64,000 bases of DNA from Bifidobacterium pseudolongum subsp. globosum (GCF_000741295.1 NZ_JGZG01000002.1:1-64000), one strand, 5' to 3'. Positions 1-8,258 are shown, numbered from the stretch's first letter. Translations and numbers: made by a program. Notes: a model not told the origin generated them from the sequence alone.

Positions 1-2055
1 CGACTCCCCCGGCATGCGCTGCCACGGGTCGTCGGGCTTGGCAGCGCGCGCCTGCGCCGCCTGTTGTTCGAACGACGAGACGCGGTCGAAGTCGATGTGC
101 GTCTGCTCGTCTTCCGGGTACGCCCACGGGTCGATGTCGTCGAGCGCGGACGCCGCAGCCGAGGCAGCGGGTGCAGATTGCGCGGGCGCGGCTCGGTGCA
201 CGGCGTCGGCGTCCGACGTCGCCTCGCCGGCCGCGGCGCTGTGCTCGCTGGGTTCGCGTTCCGCACGCCCTGCGATCTGCGACTGCAGGCTGCCGGTCAG
301 CAGCTGCGCCTTGATGCGCTGCTGCTGGTCAGCAGGCAGTTTGCTCAGCGGCGGCGCCACTTGGCCGTCGGCCATTTTCTCGGTCGGCGCGAGCGCCACC
401 TGCGGACCGAACACACGGTGCACTTGGGCGCGCAGAATATCCACGACCTTCGTGGTGCCGTCCACGCTTTCGGCACTGACGGCGAGCGCGAACGCGTATT
501 TGCTCATCGGGGTGTCGAACTTGATCCACAGGCGCGAGCGGCCGCTGCGCGGGTCCTGCGCAAGGTTGATGCGCGGCACCTTGGTGCGGTCCACGTATGC
601 GCGCACATCCGCGGGCAGGCCGCGCACCAACGCGTCCCAACGCTCGTCGGGGCTGCCGTCGGGTTGGGCGGATTGTGCGGACTGGGCAGGCGTGCGGGCC
701 GCCATGTCAGGCCAGCCGGACTGTACGGGTGCGGCGGACGGCTCAGGCGCGGCGTGCGGTTGGGCCGTCGGCTGCGCGGTGGACTGCGCGGGCGCCTTCT
801 GCTGCGGTGAAGCCGGATGCTGTGCCGATTGCGCAGGCGCCGTCTGCTGTTGGGCCTTGGCCTGATTGGCGATGAAGCCGCCGTGCGGCGCGGGTTTCGT
901 GGGATCGTCAGCGGCCGCCTTGGCGGGCGTGTTGATTGCCGCATAGCCGGTCTCGCGGCCGGCAAGCAGTTTCGCGGCGAGCAATTCGAGCCGCATGCGC
1001 GGTGAGATCGCGCCGGCCATATGCGCGAGCGCATCGTCCATCGTCTCGGCCATGGCCGTGAGCGTCGGCAAACCCAGCGCCTTGGCCTGCCTATGCAGTT
1101 GTTCGAGGTCCTCGACCGCGGCGTCGTCGCTCAGCACGCGTTCGGCCTGGTCACCGCCGAGCGTGAGCACGAGCAGGTCGCGTGTGCGCGCCAACAGGTC
1201 CTCCACAAAGCGGCGCGCGTCAAACCCGCCGACGATCACCTTCTGGATCACGTCATACAGCTTCGCGCCGTCGTGGTCGATGATCGCGTCGATCGCCGTG
1301 CCGATCAATACGTCGGGCGTGAACCCGAGCAGCGCCACAGCGGCGTCATACGAGATCTCACCGTCCACCGCGCCCACCATGAGCTGGTCGAGCACCGAAA
1401 GCGTGTCGCGCACCGACCCACCGCCCGCGCGCATCGCCAGACGCAGCACACCGGGCTCGGCCTCGATCTGCTCATGTTCGCAGATCTCCTCAAGGTACGG
1501 CCCCATCACCTCGGGCGGCACCAAGCGGAACGGGTAATGGTGCGTGCGCGAGCGGATCGTACCGATCACCTTTTCGGGTTCGGTCGTGGCAAAGATGAAC
1601 ATCACATGCTCCGGCGGCTCCTCCACGATCTTGAGCAGCGCGTTGAACCCCTGCTGGGTCACCATGTGCGCCTCGTCGAGGATGAAGATCTTGTAGCGGT
1701 CACGCGCAGGGGCGAACCCCGCGCGTTCGCGCAATTCGCGCGCGTCGTCCACGCCGTTGTGGCTCGCGGCGTCGATCTCCACCACGTCGATCGAACCGGG
1801 GCCGCCGGTCGCCAGGTCACGGCAGCTTTCGCAGACGCCGCACGGCTGCGACGTGGGGCCTTCCGCGCAGTTGACGCAGCGCGCCAGAATGCGCGCCGAG
1901 CTCGTCTTGCCGCAGCCGCGCGGGCCCGAGAACAGATACGCGTGCGTGAGCTTGTGTTCATCGAGCGCGCGCATGAGCGGCACGGTCACCTGATCCTGCC
2001 CGATAACGCCCGCGAACGTGTCTGGACGGTACCGACGATATAACGCTAATGCCAT
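1..2055 (-). CDS. dnaX: DNA polymerase III gamma/tau subunit, 3' end missing
   Basis: Clamp-loader ATPase that loads the beta sliding clamp and ties the polymerase cores together. About 685 residues are visible; the C-terminal end lies off the left edge. Seen: Walker A GPRGCGKT at about residues 44-51, a zinc-binding Cys set (C63-x8-C72-x2-C75-x2-C78), Walker B ILDEAH, and the SRTHHYPFRL sensor region. A long Pro/Ala/Gln-rich linker from about residue 385 leads into the tau-type tail. The start is the ATG at 2055, giving MALALYRRYRPDTF, the usual N-terminus of actinobacterial DnaX; an AGGG lies six bases upstream. Gene identity is certain; only its length is unknown. Confidence 0.97.
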   Translation of the reverse strand, partial: MALALYRRYRPDTFAGVIGQDQVTVPLMRALDEHKLTHAYLFSGPRGCGKTSSARILARCVNCAEGPTSQPCGVCESCRDLATGGPGSIDVVEIDAASHNGVDDARELRERAGFAPARDRYKIFILDEAHMVTQQGFNALLKIVEEPPEHVMFIFATTEPEKVIGTIRSRTHHYPFRLVPPEVMGPYLEEICEHEQIEAEPGVLRLAMRAGGGSVRDTLSVLDQLMVGAVDGEISYDAAVALLGFTPDVLIGTAIDAIIDHDGAKLYDVIQKVIVGGFDARRFVEDLLARTRDLLVLTLGGDQAERVLSDDAAVEDLEQLHRQAKALGLPTLTAMAETMDDALAHMAGAISPRMRLELLAAKLLAGRETGYAAINTPAKAAADDPTKPAPHGGFIANQAKAQQQTAPAQSAQHPASPQQKAPAQSTAQPTAQPHAAPEPSAAPVQSGWPDMAARTPAQSAQSAQPDGSPDERWDALVRGLPADVRAYVDRTKVPRINLAQDPRSGRSRLWIKFDTPMSKYAFALAVSAESVDGTTKVVDILRAQVHRVFGPQVALAPTEKMADGQVAPPLSKLPADQQQRIKAQLLTGSLQSQIAGRAEREPSEHSAAAGEATSDADAVHRAAPAQSAPAASAAASALDDIDPWAYPEDEQTHIDFDRVSSFEQQAAQARAAKPDDPWQRMPGES

Positions 2056-2100
2056 AATGTGCCCTGTTTCCTTCTCGCGATGATTCGCGTAGTGCTGCTA

Positions 2101-2592
2101 CTAAAATACAGGCTGCATCACCCGTATGGGGCGCGGGCGCGGACCTGTGCACGCGGAATGCCCCCTTGCCTGCGCGTGTTGCACGGCTTCCGTGGCGGCG
2201 CATGGGCGCGGGCCGGCGCGCGCCTGCGCCGTGACATGCCGTACGAACGGCACTTGTGTGGCCACGCGCGCACGCACCTGCACGTCGTCGCCGTCCACCA
2301 TGCAGGACTCGATGGCGCCGCCGTTCGCGCTGGCGATATGCCCAGCGAGAACGCACGGCGTCTCCGTTTCGCCATACCACAGCGCCTGCGCCGCGCCGAC
2401 CGCGGCCAGGTCGGCCACCGTGCGCGCCTGCCCGCGCCGCAGCACGATGTTGCCGCCGGCGGCGATCAAGCCGAGCAGCAGGGCCGCCGCGCACACGAGC
2501 GCCACGCCAGCCATCGTGGCACTGCCTGCGTCGTGCGCGGCGAACTTGTTGCGCATGCGCCGCGTGGCGCGGCCGATGCTATGCCTGCCCAT
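2101..2592 (-). CDS. TadE-like pseudopilin (Rv3654c type)
   Basis: Last gene of the tad (type IVb pilus) locus, 163 aa. A short basic N-terminus is followed by DAGSATMAGVALVCAAALLLG, resembling a processed pseudopilin N-terminus and one membrane helix, then a small domain with two Cys residues. In actinobacterial tad loci this position is held by the helicase/secretion-neighbourhood TadE-like protein (Mycobacterium Rv3654c). It overlaps the upstream tadE by 14 bp, so the two are probably translationally coupled. Assignment rests on position and the N-terminal hydrophobic segment, because the rest is poorly conserved. Confidence 0.75.
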   Translation of the reverse strand: MGRHSIGRATRRMRNKFAAHDAGSATMAGVALVCAAALLLGLIAAGGNIVLRRGQARTVADLAAVGAAQALWYGETETPCVLAGHIASANGGAIESCMVDGDDVQVRARVATQVPFVRHVTAQARAGPRPCAATEAVQHAQARGHSACTGPRPRPIRVMQPVF

Positions 2593-2980
2593 CTTGTTTC
2601 ATCCCCACCGCGTTGCCATGCACGCTGCCTGGAATCACGTGCAGCGGATCGGACACGACTCTGCACGTTGTGGTCACGACGTACTGGTTCGCTTCGCCGG
2701 CCACCGCGACATGCACGCCGGCCCCGGCCGAGGCGCGTGCTGCGGCGACGTCGCCATCGAGCACCACGAGCTGGCGCGCCACAGCGGCCGCCGCATCCTG
2801 GCATTCCAACTGCACCACACATGCGCGGGCCGTGTAGAGCAGCAGGGCGAGCATGACCACCACGGCGGGGAGGACCACCGCGAATTCCGCGGTGGCCGCC
2901 CCCTCGTCGTGCGCCCGGAACCAGTGCCCGAGACGTTGCGCCATGTGCCGCACGGTACCGGCGCCATTGGTGCCGCGCAT
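2579..2980 (-). CDS. tadE: TadE-family minor pilin
   Basis: Pseudopilin thought to help assemble or prime the Flp pilus. It has 133 aa from the ATG at 2980, two bases after the flp stop. A second ATG at 2944 would give 121 aa; neither has a good ribosome site. Around residues 28-33 it carries DEGAATAEFAVVLP, the same Gly / +5 Glu cleavage signature as the neighbouring Flp pilin, followed by a single hydrophobic helix. The soluble part is short and has two Cys residues. Corresponds to Rv3655c in the mycobacterial locus. Confidence 0.82.
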   Translation of the reverse strand: MRGTNGAGTVRHMAQRLGHWFRAHDEGAATAEFAVVLPAVVVMLALLLYTARACVVQLECQDAAAAVARQLVVLDGDVAAARASAGAGVHVAVAGEANQYVVTTTCRVVSDPLHVIPGSVHGNAVGMKQDGQA

Positions 2981-2982
2981 CG

Positions 2983-3267
2983 CTAGGCGACACTCAGCGC
3001 CTTCTTGACGATGTTCGTCAAGAGCGTCTTGATGGTGTCCGATTTGAGCAATGCCACGAGTATGGCCGCAAAGCCAGTGGCCGCCACAAGCACCACAGCG
3101 TATTCGGCCGTGGCGGCGCCTTCCTCCGGCTCGGTGGCCAACGTGCGCCAGCGTGCGTCGAGCATGACGGCCGCGCGCTGCGCACGGGCCGCCCAATCCC
3201 CGACCGCGCCGCTGAAGCTGTGGCGGATCGCGAGGCCATCTCCATTGATGGCGGTGAGTTCGTTCAT
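2983..3267 (-). CDS. flp: Flp-type major pilin, DUF4244 family
   Basis: Structural pilin of the tad pilus, 94 aa. The start at 3267 is chosen because GGAG lies six bases upstream; the in-frame ATG at 3279 has its purine tract directly abutting. A 50-residue leader ends in EPEEG, followed by AATAEYAVVL, so a type IV-like prepilin peptidase would cut after Gly50, leaving Glu at +5 as pilins require. A 20-residue hydrophobic helix and a short Lys-containing tail follow. The leader is much longer than that of proteobacterial Flp but usual for the DUF4244 family (Rv3656c). A 143-bp gap separates it from tadC, so flp has its own leader and probably its own promoter, as expected for an abundantly made subunit. 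Confidence 0.88.
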   Translation of the reverse strand: MNELTAINGDGLAIRHSFSGAVGDWAARAQRAAVMLDARWRTLATEPEEGAATAEYAVVLVAATGFAAILVALLKSDTIKTLLTNIVKKALSVA

Positions 3268-3378
3268 GATGCACTCCATTCCTCAAGGTGTTCTGTATTC
3301 GGTTATATGGCGCCTCTCTTGCGGGGCGTGGGTCCACTGTGCGCCATGTGCGTCTGCGCGTCCAGCCCGAAGGGGGGC

Positions 3379-3405
3379 ATGTGGTCGGACGGTCAGTTAT
3401 CCACA
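3379..3405 (-). promoter_or_regulatory. Shared tad-locus motif with DnaA box, upstream of flp
   Basis: The block ATGTGGTCGGACGGTC (3379-3394), then three variable bases, then TATCCACA (to 3405). The last part is within a perfect DnaA-type box TTATCCACA at 3397-3405. The same block with the same spacing recurs upstream of tadZ at 7077-7103. It lies about 112 bp from the flp start. A possible -10 (TATAAC on the minus strand) lies nearer the gene, around 3301-3306. The motif is seen directly; a role as operator or activator site is inferred. Confidence 0.5.
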
Positions 3406-3410
3406 TTCCC

Positions 3411-4004
3411 TCAGCCCTGCACGAACGACATGATCGTCGGCACCACGGCGATACACAGGAACGCCGGCAGAAAACATAGGCCCATCGGCAGCAGCAGCCG
3501 CACCGAAAGCGTCGAAGCCGCGCGCTCGATGTGCATGCGTTCGAGTGTGTCCAACTGTTCAGCGGCGGCGCGCAACCGCGGCACGGCTGCCGAGCCGTCT
3601 TGCCACGGCGAGCGCAGCGCGTCGTCGAGTGTGTGTAGCACGGCGCCCAAGCCGCGCGTGCCCGGCTCGTCCGCAAATGCGCCCGCTACACTCCAGGCGT
3701 CGCCCCACGGCACGCCCTGCTCGAGTGCATCGGCCACAGCGGCGAGTGCACTGGCGCACACGGGGCCGCAACAGGCGCCCACGGTGCGCAGCGCGGTGGG
3801 AATCGATGCGCCTTGCTCAAGCGCCGCGATGACGAGCGCAATCACCAAGGTGCCCGACGGCTCCCAATCGTCGCCATGGGGCGCTCCGGCGCGCGCGTCC
3901 TGCAGCCGCACGGTCGCGGCGTGCGGTGCGGGCAGCCACCATACGGCCGCCGCCGCGCCGCACGCGGCCACCACCATCCACACCGGTCCCGTCAGCGCGA
4001 TCAT
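3411..4004 (-). CDS. tadC: TadC-like pilus platform membrane protein
   Basis: Second of the two inner-membrane platform proteins of the tad secretion machine (type II secretion F-domain family), 197 aa. It has hydrophobic segments near the N-terminus (IALTGPVWMVVAACG) and at the C-terminus (LPMGLCFLPAFLCIAVVPTI). Between them lies a cytoplasmic helical domain with the ALEQGASIPTALR and ALEQGVPWGDAW repeats typical of T2SF domains. The start ATG at 4004 overlaps the tadB stop (ATGA), which supports this start over ORF extensions further upstream. Corresponds to Rv3657c. Confidence 0.8.
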   Translation of the reverse strand: MIALTGPVWMVVAACGAAAAVWWLPAPHAATVRLQDARAGAPHGDDWEPSGTLVIALVIAALEQGASIPTALRTVGACCGPVCASALAAVADALEQGVPWGDAWSVAGAFADEPGTRGLGAVLHTLDDALRSPWQDGSAAVPRLRAAAEQLDTLERMHIERAASTLSVRLLLPMGLCFLPAFLCIAVVPTIMSFVQG

Positions 4005-4750
4005 GGCGGTGCGCCGATCATCGCGATCATCAGCCGATGCATCCATGCGCCGCCCACGGCATAGCAGACGGAGCCGAGCAGCAGACAGCACACCCCCTGC
4101 ACCGAACCGAACAGCACGCCGAGGGGATGCGCACCCAGCAATTCGCCCAATGCCACCGTGACGGCCGGAAGCCCCATGAGCATGCGCACCGTGGATTGCG
4201 GCACGGCGAACGCGTTGCGCTTGAGGTCTTCGCGCAACCGCAGACGCGCGTATGATTCACGCACCGCGTCGAAACAGCGCGCGGCCGGGCAGCCGAGCCG
4301 CTGACTGACCCCATACGCCGCGCATATGCCGTGTGCGGCGGCGCGGATCTGCGCATCGGTCTCCTCCGCGAGCCTGTGCGCCTGCAACAATGTGGCGATC
4401 GCCTCAGCGTCGCAGTCGCCGTTGGCGTCCGTCACCGCTGCGCGCGCCACGAGTCCGGGCGGCATGCCGCTGCACGGACTGGACAGCGGCGACGCGCGTG
4501 CACGAATCTGCGATGGCAGCGCCTCGAATTGGCGGCACAGCGCCTCGAGCACGCCGGCACCGCCCTGCAACGAGGCGACGATGCCCGCGAGCACCACGCT
4601 CACTCCCCGATTGCCTGAACCAATATGTGTTTCACCTGCGCTCGCACCCGGGGCCTCGTGCGCATCACGCAGCCGCGCGTGCGGCGCACGCATGCATAGC
4701 CATACGGCGGCGCCCACGCACAGCGCCGCCCACCACGCCAACCAGTTCAT
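4001..4750 (-). CDS. tadB: TadB-like pilus platform membrane protein
   Basis: Inner-membrane platform protein of the tad machine, 249 aa. It starts MNWLAWWAALCVGAAVWLC, an N-terminal membrane segment, followed by a cytoplasmic domain with GGAGVLEALCRQFEAL resembling the T2SF-domain core, then two C-terminal hydrophobic stretches. It overlaps tadA by 4 bp (ATGA at 4747-4750) and tadC by 4 bp, showing tight operon coupling. Corresponds to Rv3658c. The TadB/TadC names follow gene order and family, since single-domain T2SF proteins are hard to tell apart. Confidence 0.8.
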   Translation of the reverse strand: MNWLAWWAALCVGAAVWLCMRAPHARLRDAHEAPGASAGETHIGSGNRGVSVVLAGIVASLQGGAGVLEALCRQFEALPSQIRARASPLSSPCSGMPPGLVARAAVTDANGDCDAEAIATLLQAHRLAEETDAQIRAAAHGICAAYGVSQRLGCPAARCFDAVRESYARLRLREDLKRNAFAVPQSTVRMLMGLPAVTVALGELLGAHPLGVLFGSVQGVCCLLLGSVCYAVGGAWMHRLMIAMIGAPP

Positions 4751-5949
4751 GCCCCGCCTCCAGACCCGCGCTCCTTCCACTGCGCGACGAAATCACTCCA
4801 CGCCTCTCCGGCCACCGCGTCGCCCGTGCCACTCCACTGCGCCACCACGCGCCCACACAGGCGGCCATCCACGCATTGCACCATGCCGATCTGCGCGATG
4901 CGCCGGCATTGCGAGCCCCGTTCCAAGTGCAGCAGCACGTCGAACGCGCCGTCCGCCAACATCGCCGTCGCGCGCGGCTCGAGCCCCGCAAGCAGGCCCA
5001 AGGCGATGAGCCGCCCCGGCACGCGCGACACGGAATCCGCGTGCACCGTGGTGAACGACCCACGGTGCCCCGAATTCAACGCCCGCAACAGATCGGCCAC
5101 CTCTTCGCCGCGGCATTCGCCGACCACCACGCGGTCGGGCCGCATGCGCAGCGTCGCCTTGACAAGGTCGGGCAATCCCACCTTGCCCTTGCCTTCGACG
5201 TTCGCCGCGCGCGCCACGAGCGACACCGTGTGCGCGTGCGGCACGGCATGCAGTTCGCGCACCTCCTCGACCGTCACAATGCGCTCCTCGGGCGCGCAAC
5301 AGGCCAACAGTGCCTTGAGCAGTGTCGTCTTGCCCACGCCGGTGCCGCCGGTGATGAGCACATTCGCACGGCCCTGCACCAACAGCCGCAGCAGCGGCAC
5401 CCACGGCGCAGGGCACATGCCCAGCCGCGCCAGCACATCCAGGTCGGGCGCCACGCGGTCGGGGAAGCGAATCGAGACCGACGCGCCATGCGGCACAATC
5501 GGCGCGACGACCGCGTGCACGCGCGTGCCGTCCGGGGCGCTCGCGTCGGCAATCGGCTGGGATTCGTCGAGCCGGCAGCCCAGTTGGGCGCACAGGCGCA
5601 CGGCGAAATCACGCAGCACATGCGGGTCGTGCAGCGGAATCGCGGTGTGTGCAAGCTGCATGCCACGCCCGCAGTCTATCCACACTGCGCCGTCGCACGT
5701 CACCACCACATCGGTCACAGTGCCGTCGCGCGCGAACCGCTCGAGCGGGCCGAGCTGCAACGCCGGCGCGGTTCGCTGCGCGAGTGTTGGCGCGGACCGA
5801 TACGTGCCCGGCCGCACAGCTGCTTGCATGGATTCCTGTGCTTCCGCCGGCACCATATGCCAGCCATGCTCGGGTGTCATCGCGCCCATGCGCTGTACCG
5901 CCGCGCGCCCTGACGCCGTGCGCGCCACTGCCGTATGCCCCATCGTCAT
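4747..5949 (-). CDS. tadA: TadA/CpaF-type secretion ATPase
   Basis: Hexameric ATPase that powers assembly of the Flp pilus, about 400 aa. Seen: Walker A GGTGVGKTT, an Asp/Glu box ERIVTVEEVRELH, Walker B RPDRVVVGECRG and the His box GSFTTVHADS. The N-terminal domain (PLERFARDGTVTDVVV) matches CpaF proteins. ATG codons at 5952 and 5949 both follow an AAAGGTGG tract; 5949 gives better spacing. The preceding tadZ stop is 17 bases away and the gene overlaps tadB at its end. Corresponds to Rv3659c. Confidence 0.92.
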   Translation of the reverse strand: MTMGHTAVARTASGRAAVQRMGAMTPEHGWHMVPAEAQESMQAAVRPGTYRSAPTLAQRTAPALQLGPLERFARDGTVTDVVVTCDGAVWIDCGRGMQLAHTAIPLHDPHVLRDFAVRLCAQLGCRLDESQPIADASAPDGTRVHAVVAPIVPHGASVSIRFPDRVAPDLDVLARLGMCPAPWVPLLRLLVQGRANVLITGGTGVGKTTLLKALLACCAPEERIVTVEEVRELHAVPHAHTVSLVARAANVEGKGKVGLPDLVKATLRMRPDRVVVGECRGEEVADLLRALNSGHRGSFTTVHADSVSRVPGRLIALGLLAGLEPRATAMLADGAFDVLLHLERGSQCRRIAQIGMVQCVDGRLCGRVVAQWSGTGDAVAGEAWSDFVAQWKERGSGGGA

Positions 5950-5968
5950 CATCCACCTTTCGCACGCC

Positions 5969-7027
5969 TCAGTCACGCCGGCCGTCGAGTGCGCAGGCAT
6001 GCTCCGCGATCGACGTCAGCTCATCGATGACCGGGCGGTTCCTGCGCGGCACTGCGCGCACGCCGAGCCCTTCCAGCACGTCGCCGCACAAATGCCCATC
6101 CGCGCGCAGCGTGCCGATCACGTCGCGCCCCAGATATGACGTGGCTTCGTCGGACGTCACCATGCCGCGCTCGCGCACCGTGCTGCGCGGCTCGACGCCC
6201 ACGACCGCCACGATCTGCCCCGGCACCGCCGCCATCGGGCGCACTTCCTGCCCAATGCCGGGCGGGGTGTTGCGCTGCTCCACACTGTCCAGACCGACCT
6301 GTTCGAGCCACTCGATGTGCATCTGCGCGCGGGCGAGCCCCAGCACCGAAAGTTCGACGAACACGATGTGCGAGGCCTCCACAAGCGTGGCGACCTGTTC
6401 GATCATCTCGCCGCGGCCGGCGTCCACGACAACCGCATCGTCTTCCTGCGCGAGCGCCTGCACCGCCGCCTGCACTTCCCACCAGTCCGGTGCCTCACCC
6501 TGCCACGGATTGTGCGAAAGAACGGCCACGCCCTTCCACTTCGGCAGTTTGCGCTGCAATGCGGGGCCGTTGAGCTGGCCGAGCGGCGCGTGCACGTCGT
6601 GCCACCGCACCCCGCGTTCATGCTCCAGCCCGAGCACCACGTCGAGCCCACCGCCCGCCACGCGCAGGTCGGCGTCGACGAGCGCAGTGGACGCATGGCG
6701 CTTGGCGAGCTGCTGCGCCAATATCGCCGCCGTGAGCGTGGTGCCGATGCCGCCGCTCGCGGATGAGCATGTGATGACGTTGCGTCCGGCAACCGTCACG
6801 CACTCGCGCTCCGGCGCCGGATCGACGAGCGCCTCATGTGCCGGCGCGACCGGCGCCCAGCGCACGCCCGCACCCGAGCGGGATGCGGCACGCGCGGGCT
6901 CCTGTTGGTGCGGCACGTAGAACCGCTGCGGTTCGAGCGTCGTGCGGCGACTGCCGGGCGATTGCGAGGCATCGCGCTGTGCGAACGGTGTCTGGATATT
7001 GCCTAGGGGCATTACTGCTGTATTCAT
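5969..7027 (-). CDS. tadZ: TadZ/CpaE-like pilus localisation ATPase (Ssd family)
   Basis: ParA/MinD-superfamily protein that positions the tad apparatus; the mycobacterial homologue Rv3660c is called septum site-determining protein. It has 352 aa from the ATG at 7027. After a disordered N-terminal 85 residues comes VITCSSASGGIGTTLTAAIL, a deviant Walker A without the usual Lys, as is typical of TadZ. ALVDADLRVAGGGLDVVLGL and DDAVVVDAGRGE form the switch and Walker B regions. The start is uncertain: no Shine-Dalgarno is visible at 7027, and an in-frame ATG at 7045 is possible. It is the first gene of the tadZABC run. Confidence 0.85.
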   Translation of the reverse strand: MNTAVMPLGNIQTPFAQRDASQSPGSRRTTLEPQRFYVPHQQEPARAASRSGAGVRWAPVAPAHEALVDPAPERECVTVAGRNVITCSSASGGIGTTLTAAILAQQLAKRHASTALVDADLRVAGGGLDVVLGLEHERGVRWHDVHAPLGQLNGPALQRKLPKWKGVAVLSHNPWQGEAPDWWEVQAAVQALAQEDDAVVVDAGRGEMIEQVATLVEASHIVFVELSVLGLARAQMHIEWLEQVGLDSVEQRNTPPGIGQEVRPMAAVPGQIVAVVGVEPRSTVRERGMVTSDEATSYLGRDVIGTLRADGHLCGDVLEGLGVRAVPRRNRPVIDELTSIAEHACALDGRRD

Positions 7028-7076
7028 GGTTCGATTGAACGGCATGCGCACAGTGCTGGCCAAACTGTGCGGGCCT

Positions 7077-7113
7077 ATGTGGTCGGACGGTCGACTATCC
7101 ACACTTATCCACA
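7077..7113 (-). promoter_or_regulatory. Shared tad-locus motif with DnaA boxes, upstream of tadZ
   Basis: Second copy of the motif found before flp: ATGTGGTCGGACGGTC at 7077-7092, three variable bases, then TATCCACA at 7096-7103. A perfect TTATCCACA follows immediately at 7105-7113. It sits 50 bp before the tadZ start. Two copies inside one locus, each ahead of a transcription unit, suggest a common regulator. Whether DnaA itself binds is untested. Confidence 0.5.
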
Positions 7114-7175
7114 TTGTCAGTTGATCTGACGGTCCCGCAATGCCCACCTGCGGCACCAACTGCGCCCCTTGCATT

Positions 7176-7292
7176 GCTACGGGTAGTGCTTCTTTCGCTA
7201 CGGGCAGTGCCCTTCCAAACCGCTCTTCCCTACAAACCCCCATTTTCCAACGTTTGTAGTTGGGAATCAGTCACGGAAGCACTACCCGTAGC
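7176..7292. repeat. Dispersed palindromic repeat family A, copy 1
   Basis: Outer boxes GCTACGGGTAGTG (7176-7188) and GCTACGGGCAGTG (7197-7209) face an inverted box GCACTACCCGTAGC (7279-7292). In the centre is a hairpin with arms CTACAAAC (7230-7237) and GTTTGTAG (7252-7259) and the loop text TTTTCCAACG. A second full copy lies at 32650-32788 in inverted orientation, with a different stem but the same loop text. Single boxes occur at 36110 and 60567. No ORF or known element explains it. Confidence 0.7.
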
Positions 7293-7370
7293 AAAGAAGG
7301 CGCTCTTCTGCGCGAACGCAGTGGTATAAGCACGTCGGATTCGCCGCGTATGGCAGTGGAATGGTCATGG

Positions 7371-7498
7371 GTGTCGATGGTCAGATACCAACAGCCATAT
7401 AGGTCACAATCGGCGACAGTTGATGTCTAGCCTCTAGACGCCAACAGCCATGCAGGCCATGATCGGCGACCGTTGGTGTCTAGGTTCCAGACACCAAC
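7371..7498. repeat. 53-bp tandem hairpin array (family B), copy 1
   Basis: Degenerate direct repeats ending in (A/G)TGTCTAG, with the ends at 7423 and 7476 exactly 53 bp apart and a weaker unit before them at 7371. The second unit folds on itself: AGACGCCAAC pairs with GTTGGTGTCT. The junction GTTGGTGTCT / AGACACCAAC (7472-7498) is another perfect 10-bp hairpin. The same period recurs at 32392-32558. Sequence between the conserved ends varies. Related AGACATCAACAGCC text continues to about 7553. Confidence 0.65.
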
Positions 7499-7626
7499 GG
7501 TCGCCCACAGCAACTCAGACAGCAGTTCGCGGCGGAGCATAGACATCAACAGCCGCGCAAGGCGACGCCGGCACAGACACCTATTGACTGCCGTATTTCA
7601 TTCGCATTATTTTACGGCTCATGCAC

Positions 7627-7791
7627 AAAAAAGGGAAGGCCCACGCTATTGTGGGCCTTCCCTACAAGTCCAACTGCACAGAATCTCTGCACAACCTCAT
7701 CGTTGCAACGGTAAGTCTTTCCAATACCCGCTCAACGTAATAATCTTGCTGATCATATACTTTTTGTGGGTCTGCTATTCAGTTGTTCTTG
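7627..7791 (-). ncRNA. Candidate small RNA ending at an orphan terminator
   Basis: A textbook intrinsic terminator on the minus strand (7627-7662) is followed by no annotated gene on that strand: stem GGGAAGGCCCAC / GTGGGCCTTCCC, loop of six, then six U. Upstream, TTGCGG and TAATTA (plus-strand 7798-7803) spaced by 18 bp could be a promoter, predicting a transcript of about 165 nt. The segment is clearly AT-richer than its surroundings. The only ORF inside is 19 codons (from about 7755) without a good ribosome site. The terminator is certain; the RNA is inferred. Confidence 0.35.
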
Positions 7792-8258
7792 TACTTGTAA
7801 TTATGCTCGCTATTTGCCATTCCGCAACTTGATTCAGCCAATGTTCACTAATTCTTCATTTTGTTCACTCAACTACCTAACCGCACATCGCAATGTGCCA
7901 TTTTGCATGCAGAACCTACCCAAAATGTTCATTCAAACATGTTATGCGGCACCACACGGCGTGTCGTACATCCCGCTCCCCAACACCCGCCGCGCCACCC
8001 AAAATGATCCGCCACGACACCCAGCCGAGCAACCCAGACAAACGTCATGACCCTGATCCCAGAGCACGACAATCCTCGGCACGGAGCAAAGAATCGTCGC
8101 GATTGCCCGCCACCTGCGCGATATTCGTCTATAGAACCCACAGGAACGTCACCGCCAACACCACCCACACCCCATACAACACCGCGGAACTTGAATAAAT
8201 AGCAAAGTTTTCGCCGTTTTCAGTGTTTTTTCGGATTCGACCCCCTAAAGTAGTGACC
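7663..8258. other. AT-rich intergenic region upstream of ppk
   Basis: No supported protein gene. 7663-7960 is low in GC and unlike the neighbouring coding DNA. From 7960 GC rises again. A family C half-copy (TTTTCGCCGTTTTC) lies at 8208-8221. The ppk -10 box TAAAGT is at 8246-8251. Confidence 0.6.

Noticed and set aside
2579-3676. 365-codon frame containing tadE
   Set aside because: Upstream part is a shadow of flp and tadC; the true pseudopilin starts at 2980 or 2944.
5969-7243. TadZ start at 7243 (72 residues longer)
   Set aside because: The extension reads through the promoter motif and repeat DNA and has no pilus-protein character.
7371-7560. CRISPR array
   Set aside because: Repeat too short (8 bp), intervening text is itself related and self-pairing, and no cas genes are near.
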